From an uncultured bacterium (GTDB taxonomy: Bacteria > Cloacimonadota > Cloacimonadia > Cloacimonadales > Cloacimonadaceae): a stretch of 25,428 nucleotides of DNA. The notes beneath the pieces are model-generated. The model saw nothing but the letters and a program-made list of their open reading frames with translations, did no database searches and was not told where the DNA came from. The translations under genes were made by a program, and so were the position numbers. Shown in pieces: positions 6,937 through 15,482 of this stretch. Numbering within the stretch: the stretch's first letter is position 1; each line of letters begins with the position of its first letter. The DNA lies in NCBI GenBank assembly GCA_937924555.1, contig CALDSN010000216.1, forward strand, positions 1 to 25,428, read 5' to 3'.

Positions 6937-8472
6937 ATGTCAGACAAGGTGCGTGAAACCGGCAGCAAAGCTGCAATGAAGGAACTGAAAGAAGAATATC
7001 TTCGCATGCTCGAAGAATCCTTTCAAAACACTACTGAAATTAAAAAAGGCGATGTCGTTGAAGCCCCGATTGTAAGCATTAGCGATCAATATTTGATCCT
7101 TAATCTTGGCGGGAAGTTCGATGCTTATGCCGAAATCGGCGAATTTTCCGATGAAAAAGGCGTGTTGCATTTAGCCGTGGGCGATATGGTGAAAGGCTAT
7201 GTCGTTGATAAGAATGACCAAGGCTTTGTGGTTGGCAAGAGCTTAACCAAGCAATATGTGGACAAGCAGTCCATTCTCGATGCTTTCGAGAAAAAAATCC
7301 CCGTTCAGGGTAAGATTTATTCACCCACCAAAGGTGGATTTAACGTTGATATTCTTGGTGCAAGGGCATTTTGTCCTTTCTCTCAAGTGTCTCTACGTCC
7401 CGCTGAAGACAGCAGTGTATTCATCGGCAAAACCCTGGATTTCGTGGTGATTGAATGTTCGGAAAACTGCCGCAGGATAGTGGTTTCGCACCGTCAATTG
7501 GCTGAAGCACAGGAACAAGAAACCAAGGCAGCAGCTTTGGAACGCTTGCATGTTGGCGATGTTGTTAAAGGCACCGTGATGCGTATGACCGGTTTTGGTG
7601 CATTCATCGACCTCGGTGGTATCGAAGGTCTGATGCACGTTTCCGAGATTTCATGGCAGCATGTGGTGAAGCCCCAGGATGACCTGAAGATAGGTCAGGA
7701 ACTGGAAGTGAAAATCCTTGAGATCAAGGGCGACAAGATTGCCCTCTCCCTTAAAGCATTACAAGAAAATCCCTTCACAGCAGCGCTTAGCGAACTGCAT
7801 GAGGGTGACACAATAAACTGCCGCATTCTGCGCCTGCACAACTTTGGCGCATTTGCTGAGCTGAAACCCGGTGTGGAAGGTCTTATCCCCATTTCCGAGA
7901 TGAGTCGCAACCGCAATATTGCCCACCCCCGCGAAATCCTGAAAGAAGGAACCTTCGTGACGGTGCAAATCCTGAGGATAGACCCGGATACCCGCAAGAT
8001 ATCCCTGTCCTTAAAAGCATTGCAGGAAGATCCATGGGATAAGATTGATGAGATTATCCAGCTTGAAACAGGCTTCGAAGGTATCGTGGAAAGCTCCACC
8101 AACTTCGGCGTGTTTGTTTCCATTGCCGATGGTGTTACCGGACTTCTTCCCCGTTCCCGCATAAGGAAAACGGACGACTTCAAGAGTGGCGACAAGGTTA
8201 CCCTGATGGTTACAGCCATCGATAAGGAAGCCCGCAGAATCACCTTGGATTACACCGACCGCAGCCCTGATGAAGTGATCGAAGCACGTCCCCGTTTCGA
8301 AGAAAACCAAGCCCGCGAACCCCGCGGTGGCGGTAATCGCGATAACTTCCGTGGCGACAGCAACGGTCCTCGCAGAGAAGGCAGAGGTAGAGGTAAGAGC
8401 GATGAAGAATGGCGCAAATATGCCAATCAGAAGGTCAATCCCGCGGAAGATAATCCCTTTAAAGACTTATAA
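6937..8472 (+). CDS. S1-domain RNA-binding protein, five S1 domains and RG-rich tail
   Basis: This 511-residue protein is built of S1/OB-fold repeats at roughly 35-103, 120-187, 203-273, 287-361 and 376-438. Each of the last three shows the V-x-G-x-V...F-G-A-F-V/I-x-L...G-L-x-x-x-S-E-x-S pattern. The first two are divergent, as in ribosomal protein S1, where they contact the ribosome. After about residue 450 it becomes a low-complexity tail rich in R and G (P-R-G-G-G-N-R-D and R-R-E-G-R-G-R-G-K) before a short hydrophilic end. It probably binds mRNA or acts as an S1 paralogue; the six-domain S1 at 13242 is the better candidate for the main rpsA. ATG 6937 has AGGAG six bases upstream. lysS follows after ten bases, so the two are likely co-transcribed. 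Confidence 0.88.
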   Translation: MSDKVRETGSKAAMKELKEEYLRMLEESFQNTTEIKKGDVVEAPIVSISDQYLILNLGGKFDAYAEIGEFSDEKGVLHLAVGDMVKGYVVDKNDQGFVVGKSLTKQYVDKQSILDAFEKKIPVQGKIYSPTKGGFNVDILGARAFCPFSQVSLRPAEDSSVFIGKTLDFVVIECSENCRRIVVSHRQLAEAQEQETKAAALERLHVGDVVKGTVMRMTGFGAFIDLGGIEGLMHVSEISWQHVVKPQDDLKIGQELEVKILEIKGDKIALSLKALQENPFTAALSELHEGDTINCRILRLHNFGAFAELKPGVEGLIPISEMSRNRNIAHPREILKEGTFVTVQILRIDPDTRKISLSLKALQEDPWDKIDEIIQLETGFEGIVESSTNFGVFVSIADGVTGLLPRSRIRKTDDFKSGDKVTLMVTAIDKEARRITLDYTDRSPDEVIEARPRFEENQAREPRGGGNRDNFRGDSNGPRREGRGRGKSDEEWRKYANQKVNPAEDNPFKDL

Positions 8473-8482
8473 TACATAGTAA

Positions 8483-9979
8483 ATGCTACAGAAGCCCAAC
8501 CAATTTATACGGCTGCGTCAGGAAAAGCTGGAGAAGATCAAAGCCTTGGGCATTGATCCCTACCCGGTGGAATCCTCACGCAGCCATGTTATATCCTCGC
8601 TGCTGAACGATAAAGACAGCTGGATTGCCAATGATACTGAAGTAACCATCGCAGGTCGCCTTGTGGCTATGCGCCGTCAGGGTAAGATAGGCTTTGGGAA
8701 CATCGAAGACCAAAGCGGTAAAATCCAAATATACGTGGCCCAGAACGAACTGGGGGAAGACAATTACGAGCTGTTCAAGCTTTGCGATCCCGGTGACTTC
8801 GTGCAGGCAACAGGCACTTTGTTTTACACTCAAGCGGGAGAATATTCCCTTAAGTGTAAGCAGATAACCCTGCTGGGCAAGAACATCCGTCCTCTCCCTG
8901 CGGTTAAAGAAAGGGTGGAGGATGGCAAGGTTATCCGTTATGATGAGTTCGCCGACATAGAGTTGCGCTACCGTAAACGCTACCTTGATTTGCTGCTAAA
9001 CCCCAATCACCGCAAAGTGTTCGAGCAACGTTCGCAGATTGTAACCGCTATCCGCAGGTTTATGGATGCGCGTGGCTACATGGAAGTGGAAACACCCATC
9101 TTACAACCGCTGTATGGTGGTGCTAATGCACGCCCCTTTACCACACATCACAACACCTTGGATATAGACTTATACCTTCGCATAGCCACCGAGCTATACC
9201 TGAAAAGGCTTATCGTGGGCGGCTTTGAGCGTCTGTATGAGATAGGTAAAAACTTCCGTAATGAAGGGATGGATAGAACCCATAATCCGGAGTTCACTCT
9301 CATGGAGTTCTATGAAGCCTATTCTGACCTTAATGGAATGATGGATATAGCCGAAGCCTTGTTCAAGCATCTTGCATTGGACATTATTGGCAAAGAAAGC
9401 TTTAGCTACCAAGGGCACGAAGTGAACCTCAACACCACTTGGCGCAGAGCTTCCATGCCTGCTCTGGTAACAGAATACACCGGCTTGGATACGGACAAGG
9501 CAGACTTCGACGAGATGAAGGCTTTCTGCCTTGCCAAACATATTGAGATACCCGCAGGTGCCGGAAAGGGCAAGCTTATCGCTTTGCTGTATGAGCACTT
9601 TGTGGAAGCAAAGCTCATCCAACCCACCTTCGTTTGTGACTTCCCTAAAGAGATATCTCCGCTGGCAAAAGCCAAGCCGGGTAATCCCATGCTGGCAGAC
9701 CGTTTCGAGCTTATCATCGCCGGCAACGAGTTCTCCAACGCTTTCAGTGAGCTCAACGACCCCATGGATCAAAGAGCCCGTCTGGAAGCTCAGGCAGCTC
9801 TGCGTGCTATGGGTGATGACGAAGCCAATGTGGTGGATGAAGACTTCCTGGAAGCTCTGGAATATGGCATGCCCCCCATGGGCGGTCAAGGCATCGGCAT
9901 CGACCGCTTGGTGATGCTGCTTACCGGGAACGACTCCATTAAAGAAGTTATCCTCTTCCCGCAGATGAAAGGCGTGTAA
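8483..9979 (+). CDS. lysS: Lysine--tRNA ligase, class II
   Basis: LysRS charges tRNA-Lys with lysine using ATP in the cytoplasm. The 498-residue length is normal for the bacterial class II enzyme. An N-terminal OB-fold anticodon-binding domain covers about residues 50-135 (V-T-I-A-G-R-L and G-K-I-G-F-G-N-I-E-D-Q-S-G). Catalytic motif 1 is near 196-208 (A-R-G-Y-M-E-V-E-T-P-I-L). Motif 2 is at 258-280 (F-R-N-E-G-M-D-x-T-H-N-P-E-F-T-x-M-E). Motif 3 is at about 463-481 (G-M-P-P-M-G-G-x-G-I-G-I-D-R-L). ATG 8483 lies ten bases after the S1-like gene's stop and lacks a clear Shine-Dalgarno sequence, suggesting translational coupling. A strong terminator follows. Confidence 0.97.
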   Translation: MLQKPNQFIRLRQEKLEKIKALGIDPYPVESSRSHVISSLLNDKDSWIANDTEVTIAGRLVAMRRQGKIGFGNIEDQSGKIQIYVAQNELGEDNYELFKLCDPGDFVQATGTLFYTQAGEYSLKCKQITLLGKNIRPLPAVKERVEDGKVIRYDEFADIELRYRKRYLDLLLNPNHRKVFEQRSQIVTAIRRFMDARGYMEVETPILQPLYGGANARPFTTHHNTLDIDLYLRIATELYLKRLIVGGFERLYEIGKNFRNEGMDRTHNPEFTLMEFYEAYSDLNGMMDIAEALFKHLALDIIGKESFSYQGHEVNLNTTWRRASMPALVTEYTGLDTDKADFDEMKAFCLAKHIEIPAGAGKGKLIALLYEHFVEAKLIQPTFVCDFPKEISPLAKAKPGNPMLADRFELIIAGNEFSNAFSELNDPMDQRARLEAQAALRAMGDDEANVVDEDFLEALEYGMPPMGGQGIGIDRLVMLLTGNDSIKEVILFPQMKGV

Positions 9980-10007
9980 ACTAAACTTAGACTACGCATA
10001 ACATATT

Positions 10008-10034
10008 GCCGGCTTGTATTGAGCCGGCTTTTTT
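10008..10034 (+). terminator. Rho-independent terminator after lysS
   Basis: A perfect 7-bp stem, GCCGGCT (10008-10014) with AGCCGGC (10022-10028), encloses a 7-base loop and is followed at once by six T. It lies 28 bases after the lysS stop and ends the S1-like/lysS transcript. Confidence 0.93.
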
Positions 10035-10148
10035 GTGCCCAATTTCCACAAACTTGCTTATACAATCCCAAAAGGGAAGAAATAATACTTGACTCCTAAG
10101 CACGTTTAAAGAGAATTGCATCATAACTACTATGCATGAGAGGTGTTT

Positions 10149-11381
10149 ATGAAACACTTGTTTATCTTGCTTCTTTGCTTGCTATCTTCATTATGCTTAG
10201 CGCTAAACAGCACAGCCTTTGGTCCCCCCGCCACTACCTTAAACTGCACCAATATGTGCGACTTCCCCCTCAGTTTTGGGGGCGAACTGGGCGGGAACGA
10301 GTGTGTATTCTTATACGATGGGATGAACTGGAACACCCAAGTTGCCCAATATGGCACCCTGCCCGTGGTTTCCACCTGCATGCAGGACGAAAATAATCTG
10401 CTGGCAGCCATGGGCATGGGTACCTACAGCGACGGCATCTACCGTTTGAATCTGAACAACAATACATGGTCATTGTGCGACTGGTTCATCTTTCCCACTT
10501 TTGTTACGCATAATCCTGCTTACGATACCTTTTATTGTGGCGATAGAGACGGCTTATACAAGTCCGCAAATTGCACGGATTGGTATCGGATAAGTGCCCT
10601 TGGCTCAGGTGAATGTAGCAGTATTGCTTTCAGGGATAGCTGCATCGTGGTGAATCGGGATGCTTACATTTATTATTCTCATGATAACGGTTTAACTTGG
10701 CAGCAGTCCCAATCCGGCTCCCTCAGTAAGTTTCGTTACTCTTCCGATGGAGTTCTGTGGGGGGTTATGAATATTGGCAGTGATTCCGATGGCTTGTGGT
10801 GTTCCTACGACAATGGCGAAACTTGGCAGCCAGTGTATTACAGCGTTGGTCTTACGGCAATAGGACCGGATTTTAACGGCTATCTCAGCCTGGGATGGGA
10901 AAGTGTAAACGAAGTTGGCAGTTATGTGGCTCTCCTTAGCCCTGCGCATCAGCTTATTCCCCTTATACATAGCGACCTCAGCAGTCCAGTTAAGGAGCTG
11001 GAGAACTTCCCCCTGGTAAACACCCTCTCCATTTATGTTTTAAATGGTTCCGGCGGCTTTTTCCTCACCGACTTCTTACCCGTAACCGTGGAAGACCCCA
11101 TGCAAAGCCCGGTGGTCGGCTTAAGCGTGTACCCCAATCCCGCATCCGCTACTGTGCAGATATTAGGAAAGCAGTTCAGCTCCTCTGGAGCGAGCTGCGA
11201 AGTGTACAATATCCGCGGTCAGCTCGTCCACAGCATCCCTTGGACGGAAAAGAAATCGTCCATAGAGTGGAATCTGCGTGATGTGAGCGGAAAGAAACAG
11301 CCTGCGGGGATATATATTCTTAAGCTACGTGATGCGCATGGCAATACACTTGGTACCAGCCGTTTAACCATCACGGAGTAA
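10149..11381 (+). CDS. Secreted protein with BNR-like repeats and C-terminal sorting domain
   Basis: The 410-residue product has a signal peptide (M-K-H-L, hydrophobic core, cleavage near residue 20). The middle looks like a beta-propeller of the BNR/sialidase or photosynthesis-stability type. Two Asp-box-like motifs are visible (S-H-D-N-G-L-T-W and S-Y-D-N-G-E-T-W), along with related repeats such as 'GLYKSANCTDW'. The last ~85 residues form a FlgD/type IX secretion-type sorting domain: V-Y-P-N-P-A-S-A-T-V, V-Y-N-I-R-G-Q-L-V, and G-I-Y-I-L-K-L at the end. Such domains deliver proteins to or across the outer membrane. No catalytic residues are recognised, so the target is unknown. ATG 10149 has AGAGG five bases upstream; GTG 10143 in the same frame would use up that site. 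The gene stands alone, with a terminator before it and an array-bearing spacer after it. Confidence 0.85.
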   Translation: MKHLFILLLCLLSSLCLALNSTAFGPPATTLNCTNMCDFPLSFGGELGGNECVFLYDGMNWNTQVAQYGTLPVVSTCMQDENNLLAAMGMGTYSDGIYRLNLNNNTWSLCDWFIFPTFVTHNPAYDTFYCGDRDGLYKSANCTDWYRISALGSGECSSIAFRDSCIVVNRDAYIYYSHDNGLTWQQSQSGSLSKFRYSSDGVLWGVMNIGSDSDGLWCSYDNGETWQPVYYSVGLTAIGPDFNGYLSLGWESVNEVGSYVALLSPAHQLIPLIHSDLSSPVKELENFPLVNTLSIYVLNGSGGFFLTDFLPVTVEDPMQSPVVGLSVYPNPASATVQILGKQFSSSGASCEVYNIRGQLVHSIPWTEKKSSIEWNLRDVSGKKQPAGIYILKLRDAHGNTLGTSRLTITE

Positions 11382-11667
11382 CATAATTATCCCCGGCATA
11401 CAACCCCAATCGCCGTTACGATTCTGCCTCTTCTGCATTGCTGCTTGGTAACTGGTCACCTGCTGTCACTACGCTATCACTACGGTCTCATTACGGACAA
11501 ACAGCGTAATGAGTCCGTAATGATAGTGCGATGCTTCCAAGGCAGGTTTCTCAGCCCAAAGTGAGCAATGTAGAAATAAATGCATGAAATTATCCTCAAA
11601 CCCAAAAAAAGTGTTGACTCCATTTCCAGCACCCAAAAGGGTGGTAAACTGGAGATAAGTATAAAGT
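11382..11667. other. Intergenic spacer with repeat array B
   Basis: The 286 bases between the secreted protein and cmk-ispH contain no gene that I can support. They hold the 11-base repeat array at 11463-11528. An A-run and a TTGACT box (near 11612) lie upstream of the cmk start, without a convincing -10 partner. No T-tailed terminator was seen after the secreted-protein gene. Confidence 0.6.
11463..11528. repeat. 11-base tandem repeat dyad (array B)
   Basis: Three 11-base units run in one direction: ctgtcactacg (11463-11473), ctatcactacg (11474-11484) and gtctcattacg (11485-11495). After one 11-base loop, two units run in the opposite direction (11507-11528). The two halves pair as an imperfect long hairpin. 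Read on the plus strand, the inverted half contains TGAGTCCGTAA (11510-11520), which matches the unit of arrays A and C. Confidence 0.8.
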
Positions 11668-13248
11668 ATGAAGAGAATTATCGTTGCCATCGATGGTCCC
11701 GCCGCTTCCGGCAAAAGCACAACCGCCAAGCTTCTGGCAAAGAAACTTGGATATATCTACCTGGATACAGGTGCGATGTACCGGGCTTGTGCTTATGCCG
11801 CCAAAGAGCAGGGGCTGGATATATCCGACAGGGCGGCGATTGTGAACATGATGAGTACGATAGATATCTCCGTGGGCTACTCCGAAGCAGGCAACATTAT
11901 ATACCTGGGTGGCAAAGACATCAGCGATGCGATACGCACTCCCGAAATGTCCTCCTCCGCCTCGGCAATCTCAGCAATCCCGGAAGTGCGCCACAAGATG
12001 GTGGATTTGCAACGCAAGCTTGGCTGCGAAGGCGGAATCGTGCTGGATGGCAGAGATATCGGCACGGTGGTGTTCCCCTATGCCCAAGCGAAATTCTTTA
12101 TGGTTGCCGATGTATCCGAGCGCGCCAAGAGACGCCATGCTGAACTTGTTGCCAAAGGTATAGATACTCCCTTTGAGCAGGTGTTAGCAGAATTGGAAGC
12201 GCGTGATTTGGCAGACAGCAACCGGGCTTTGGCTCCATTGGTGCCGGCAGATGATTCGCTGTTAGTGGATACCAGTATGTTAAGCATTGAGGAGCAAGTG
12301 AATAAACTGTTTGAAATTGTAAACTTGCGGCTCACCCTACAAAGCGACAATATCCCCCACAAGGAAATCCGCCTGGCGATGCACTCCGGTTTTTGTTTCG
12401 GCGTACGCCGTGCAATTCAGCTTGCCCTGGAAGCCAAAGACCGGGGAAAAACAGTTTACACCCTGGGTGAATTGATCCACAACCCCCAGCAAGTGCAGGA
12501 ACTTGCAGAGCAGGGCATCAAGGTGGCAGAAGATGCCAAGGAAATACATGATAGCACAGTGGTTATCCGTTCACATGGGGTCACAAAAGAGTGCTTTGCC
12601 ACTTTACAGGCAAATGGCAATGAGATTATTGATGCCACCTGCCCCTATGTGAAACGCACGCATGAGCTTATCAGCAATATGGTGGAAGGCGGATGCCCGG
12701 TGATGATTTTGGGGAACAAAGAACACCCTGAGGTTATTGGGATGCTGTCCTACGGTAATGAACGCACCATCGTTGTTGCCCCCGGTGAATCCTTACCCAC
12801 TCTGCAAAGCAATAGAATATGCCTGATCTCTCAAACCACCCAGAAGCTTGCCAATTTGCAGGCACTTGCCTCTGAGTTGCTTGCCAAAGTGGTGGAACTG
12901 AAGATATACAACACAATTTGTTTAGCTACCACTCAACGGCAAAATGCAGCGGTTGAGCTTGCCAAAGAAAGTGACCTGATGCTGGTGATAGGGGGTTATA
13001 ACAGCTCCAACACCAGAGCTTTGGCATCACTATGTGAGGAAATGTGCTTAACTCATCATATTGAGAGTGATGAGGAACTGGACAGCGTGGATATCGCCAC
13101 ATATAATCGCATAGGTATAACTGCCGGGGCATCCACTCCGGAAGCCATGATTGTAAAAGTTTACAACAGAATAAATGAAAAAAGTGGGGGTTCATGCGCT
13201 GCAAAGTGCATTGAAGACATCCCCTTGTTTAAGGAGGAATCATGTTAA
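11668..13248 (+). CDS. Fusion: cytidylate kinase + IspH (HMBPP reductase)
   Basis: One 526-residue chain carries two enzymes. Residues 1 to about 220 are cytidylate kinase (CMP/dCMP phosphorylation): P-loop G10-P-A-A-S-G-K-S-T, L-D-T-G-A-M-Y-R (32-39), and D-G-R-D-I-G-T-V-V-F-P (128-137). From about 232 it is 4-hydroxy-3-methylbut-2-enyl diphosphate reductase (IspH/LytB), the last step of the MEP isoprenoid pathway. Its iron-sulfur ligands C243 (G-F-C-F-G-V), C325 (D-A-T-C-P) and C418 (N-T-I-C-x-A-T) are intact. So are the substrate residues H272, H303, H353-P-E355 and the N-S-S-N motif (445-448). Only about a dozen residues join the domains. The tail (residues ~507-526) has two extra cysteines. 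Start ATG 11668 has GGAG rather far upstream. The stop overlaps the rpsA start by seven bases. The cmk-ispH-rpsA order is common in bacteria, and this fusion keeps it. Confidence 0.95.
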   Translation: MKRIIVAIDGPAASGKSTTAKLLAKKLGYIYLDTGAMYRACAYAAKEQGLDISDRAAIVNMMSTIDISVGYSEAGNIIYLGGKDISDAIRTPEMSSSASAISAIPEVRHKMVDLQRKLGCEGGIVLDGRDIGTVVFPYAQAKFFMVADVSERAKRRHAELVAKGIDTPFEQVLAELEARDLADSNRALAPLVPADDSLLVDTSMLSIEEQVNKLFEIVNLRLTLQSDNIPHKEIRLAMHSGFCFGVRRAIQLALEAKDRGKTVYTLGELIHNPQQVQELAEQGIKVAEDAKEIHDSTVVIRSHGVTKECFATLQANGNEIIDATCPYVKRTHELISNMVEGGCPVMILGNKEHPEVIGMLSYGNERTIVVAPGESLPTLQSNRICLISQTTQKLANLQALASELLAKVVELKIYNTICLATTQRQNAAVELAKESDLMLVIGGYNSSNTRALASLCEEMCLTHHIESDEELDSVDIATYNRIGITAGASTPEAMIVKVYNRINEKSGGSCAAKCIEDIPLFKEESC

Positions 13249-15482
13249 ACCATGATCAAAACACTGTCGAGCCTGAAGTTAAGGAAAGCGAAACTGTAGT
13301 AGAGCCCGTCCTTGAAAGCGGAGCCGACGCGACGTCAAAATCAACAATTGAAGGCGAAGAGACACCCGTTGAGCCTTCAGTTGCCGCAGCCGAACCTGAA
13401 GTAACTACAAACGAGGAAGCACCTGTTGCTGAAACAGTGGTTCCGGAACCGGAAAAAACTCCCACCGAGGAAAAACCAGAAGTAAAACCAGTTAAACCCG
13501 AAGCCCCCAAAAAGGTGCTTACCAAAGAAGAACAAGAGCACGATGCCATGCTGTCTATGTATGAAGAATCGTTCTCCAACTTCAAGAAAGGTGAGATCAT
13601 CGAAGGTACCATTGTGGATATATCCGATAAGGAAGTCCGCGTGGATATCGGCTTTAAATCCGAAGGGGTTATCCCAATCTCTGAATTTGCTTACAGCGGT
13701 ATGCCCGAGCGCAACACCGTGGTTAAAGTCTTTATCAACGAGATTGAGAATGGCGAAGGTAAGCTGCTGCTTTCCAAAAAGAAGGCAGATTACAACCTGA
13801 ACATCGAGCGCATCAAGAATAGCTTTGCCGATGGGAGCACCATTAATGGCGTGATTCGTCGCAGAGTTAAAGGCGGAATGATTGTGGATATCCTTGGGAT
13901 CGAAGCCTTCCTTCCCGGCTCTCAGATGTCCCTGAAACCAATTCCCAACCTTGATCAGTTCATTGGTAAGGAGCTTAGCTTCAAAATCGTGAATGTTGAT
14001 GAAGAACACCGCAACATCATCCTTTCCCGTCGTCAAGTGCTGGAAGAAGAAGCAGGCGAAAAACGCCAAGAACTTCTTGGCAAGCTGGAAGTGGATTCCG
14101 AGCTGGACGGGGAAGTGAAAAATATAACTCAATATGGTGCCTTTATTGATCTTGGCGGCATAGATGGCTTATTACATCTTACCGACATGAGCTGGGGCAA
14201 GATATCCCATCCTTCCGAGATGCTCCAGATTGGAGACAAGGTGAAGGTGAAGGTTATCAACTATGATCCGGAAACCAACAAGATATCCCTTGGCTTAAAG
14301 CAGCTTGTTCCTCATCCGTGGGAAACCATTGAGATTAAGTATCCTGAAGGAACCCGCATCACCGGTAAGGTGGTTAGCGTGAAGTCCTTTGGTGCATTCG
14401 TGGAGATCGAACCCGGTGTGGAAGGTCTGGTGCATATTTCTGAAATGAGCTGGACCAAGAAGATTGCCGATGCCCGTAAGATACTTAAGGTTGGCGATAC
14501 CATCAACGCCATCGTGCTTGAGCTGGATAAAGAAAACAAGCGCATCTCCCTGGGAATGAAGCAGATGGATGCCAATCCCTGGCTCACCATCGAAGACAGA
14601 TATCCCATGGGCACCGTTCTTACCCGCAAAGTTAAAAGCTTAACCGCTTTTGGCGCATTTGTGGAGATTGAGGAAGGTATTGATGGTCTTATCCATATCT
14701 CCGATATCAGTTGGACCAAGCGCATCTACCATCCCAGAGAAGTGTATCGCAAGAACCAGGATGTGGAAGCAATCATTCTTTCCATCGACCGTGCTCAGCA
14801 TCGCATCGCCCTAGGTGTGAAACAGCTTGTGCCGGATCCATGGGAAAGCTTGAACTCCATTCTGCCCGTGAACACCGAAGTTAAAGGCAAAATCAGCAAG
14901 CTAATCCCCAAGGGATTGTTGGTTGACGTGCCTATGGGTAACGATATTGTGGAAGGGTTCATCCCCATCTCCCACCTTGCCCTGCCTAAGCTTGAGCACA
15001 GTGAAGATGCTTTCCATGTTGGCGAAGAACTTCCCCTCAAGGTTATCGAGCTGGATATGGAAAACCGTCGCCTGATACTTTCCGTTAAAGCTTTCTTCTT
15101 CTCACGCGATCCCAAGCTGCAAGAGGAATATATTGCCATCCACGAGCAATTCATGCGCGAAAAAGCTGCCAAGCAACAGAAGAAGAAACAGGAAAAAGAA
15201 GCTAGAGAAAAACAACATACCGAAGGTAAAGAAGAAGCAAATGAAGCTTCTGAAATCCAGGATGCTCCGGCTATCGATGAAGAAGTAATAGAAAGCCCCG
15301 TTGCAGAAAAACCTGTAATCGAGGAAACTGTTACCGAAGAACCTGTGGCTGAGGAAGTTGTAGAGGAAGAAGCTGCTCCCGAAGTGACCGAAGTGGTTAC
15401 GGAAGAAGTTCCGGAAATTACCGAAGAAGCAGTGGAAGAAATCCCTGCCATCGAAGAAGCAGAAGAACCAAAACCTGAATAA
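13242..15482 (+). CDS. rpsA: 30S ribosomal protein S1, six S1 domains with acidic tails
   Basis: S1 binds mRNA and brings it to the 30S subunit. The 746-residue product has six S1/OB repeats at about 116-180, 197-265, 285-353, 370-440, 457-527 and 545-615. Repeats 3-5 are the most canonical (Y/F-G-A-F-I/V...G-L-x-H-x-S-D/E-x-S-W). That is the full domain count of proteobacterial S1, but the chain is much longer. It carries a ~95-residue N-terminal extension and a ~110-residue C-terminal tail. Both are low-complexity and rich in E, P, V and A; the C-terminal one is preceded by a K-rich helix (638-660). AAGGAGG sits just before ATG 13242, inside the end of the cmk-ispH gene, so it is strongly translated and probably coupled. 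Its stop overlaps the first ATG of the PAP2 gene by one base. Confidence 0.94.
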   Translation: MLNHDQNTVEPEVKESETVVEPVLESGADATSKSTIEGEETPVEPSVAAAEPEVTTNEEAPVAETVVPEPEKTPTEEKPEVKPVKPEAPKKVLTKEEQEHDAMLSMYEESFSNFKKGEIIEGTIVDISDKEVRVDIGFKSEGVIPISEFAYSGMPERNTVVKVFINEIENGEGKLLLSKKKADYNLNIERIKNSFADGSTINGVIRRRVKGGMIVDILGIEAFLPGSQMSLKPIPNLDQFIGKELSFKIVNVDEEHRNIILSRRQVLEEEAGEKRQELLGKLEVDSELDGEVKNITQYGAFIDLGGIDGLLHLTDMSWGKISHPSEMLQIGDKVKVKVINYDPETNKISLGLKQLVPHPWETIEIKYPEGTRITGKVVSVKSFGAFVEIEPGVEGLVHISEMSWTKKIADARKILKVGDTINAIVLELDKENKRISLGMKQMDANPWLTIEDRYPMGTVLTRKVKSLTAFGAFVEIEEGIDGLIHISDISWTKRIYHPREVYRKNQDVEAIILSIDRAQHRIALGVKQLVPDPWESLNSILPVNTEVKGKISKLIPKGLLVDVPMGNDIVEGFIPISHLALPKLEHSEDAFHVGEELPLKVIELDMENRRLILSVKAFFFSRDPKLQEEYIAIHEQFMREKAAKQQKKKQEKEAREKQHTEGKEEANEASEIQDAPAIDEEVIESPVAEKPVIEETVTEEPVAEEVVEEEAAPEVTEVVTEEVPEITEEAVEEIPAIEEAEEPKPE

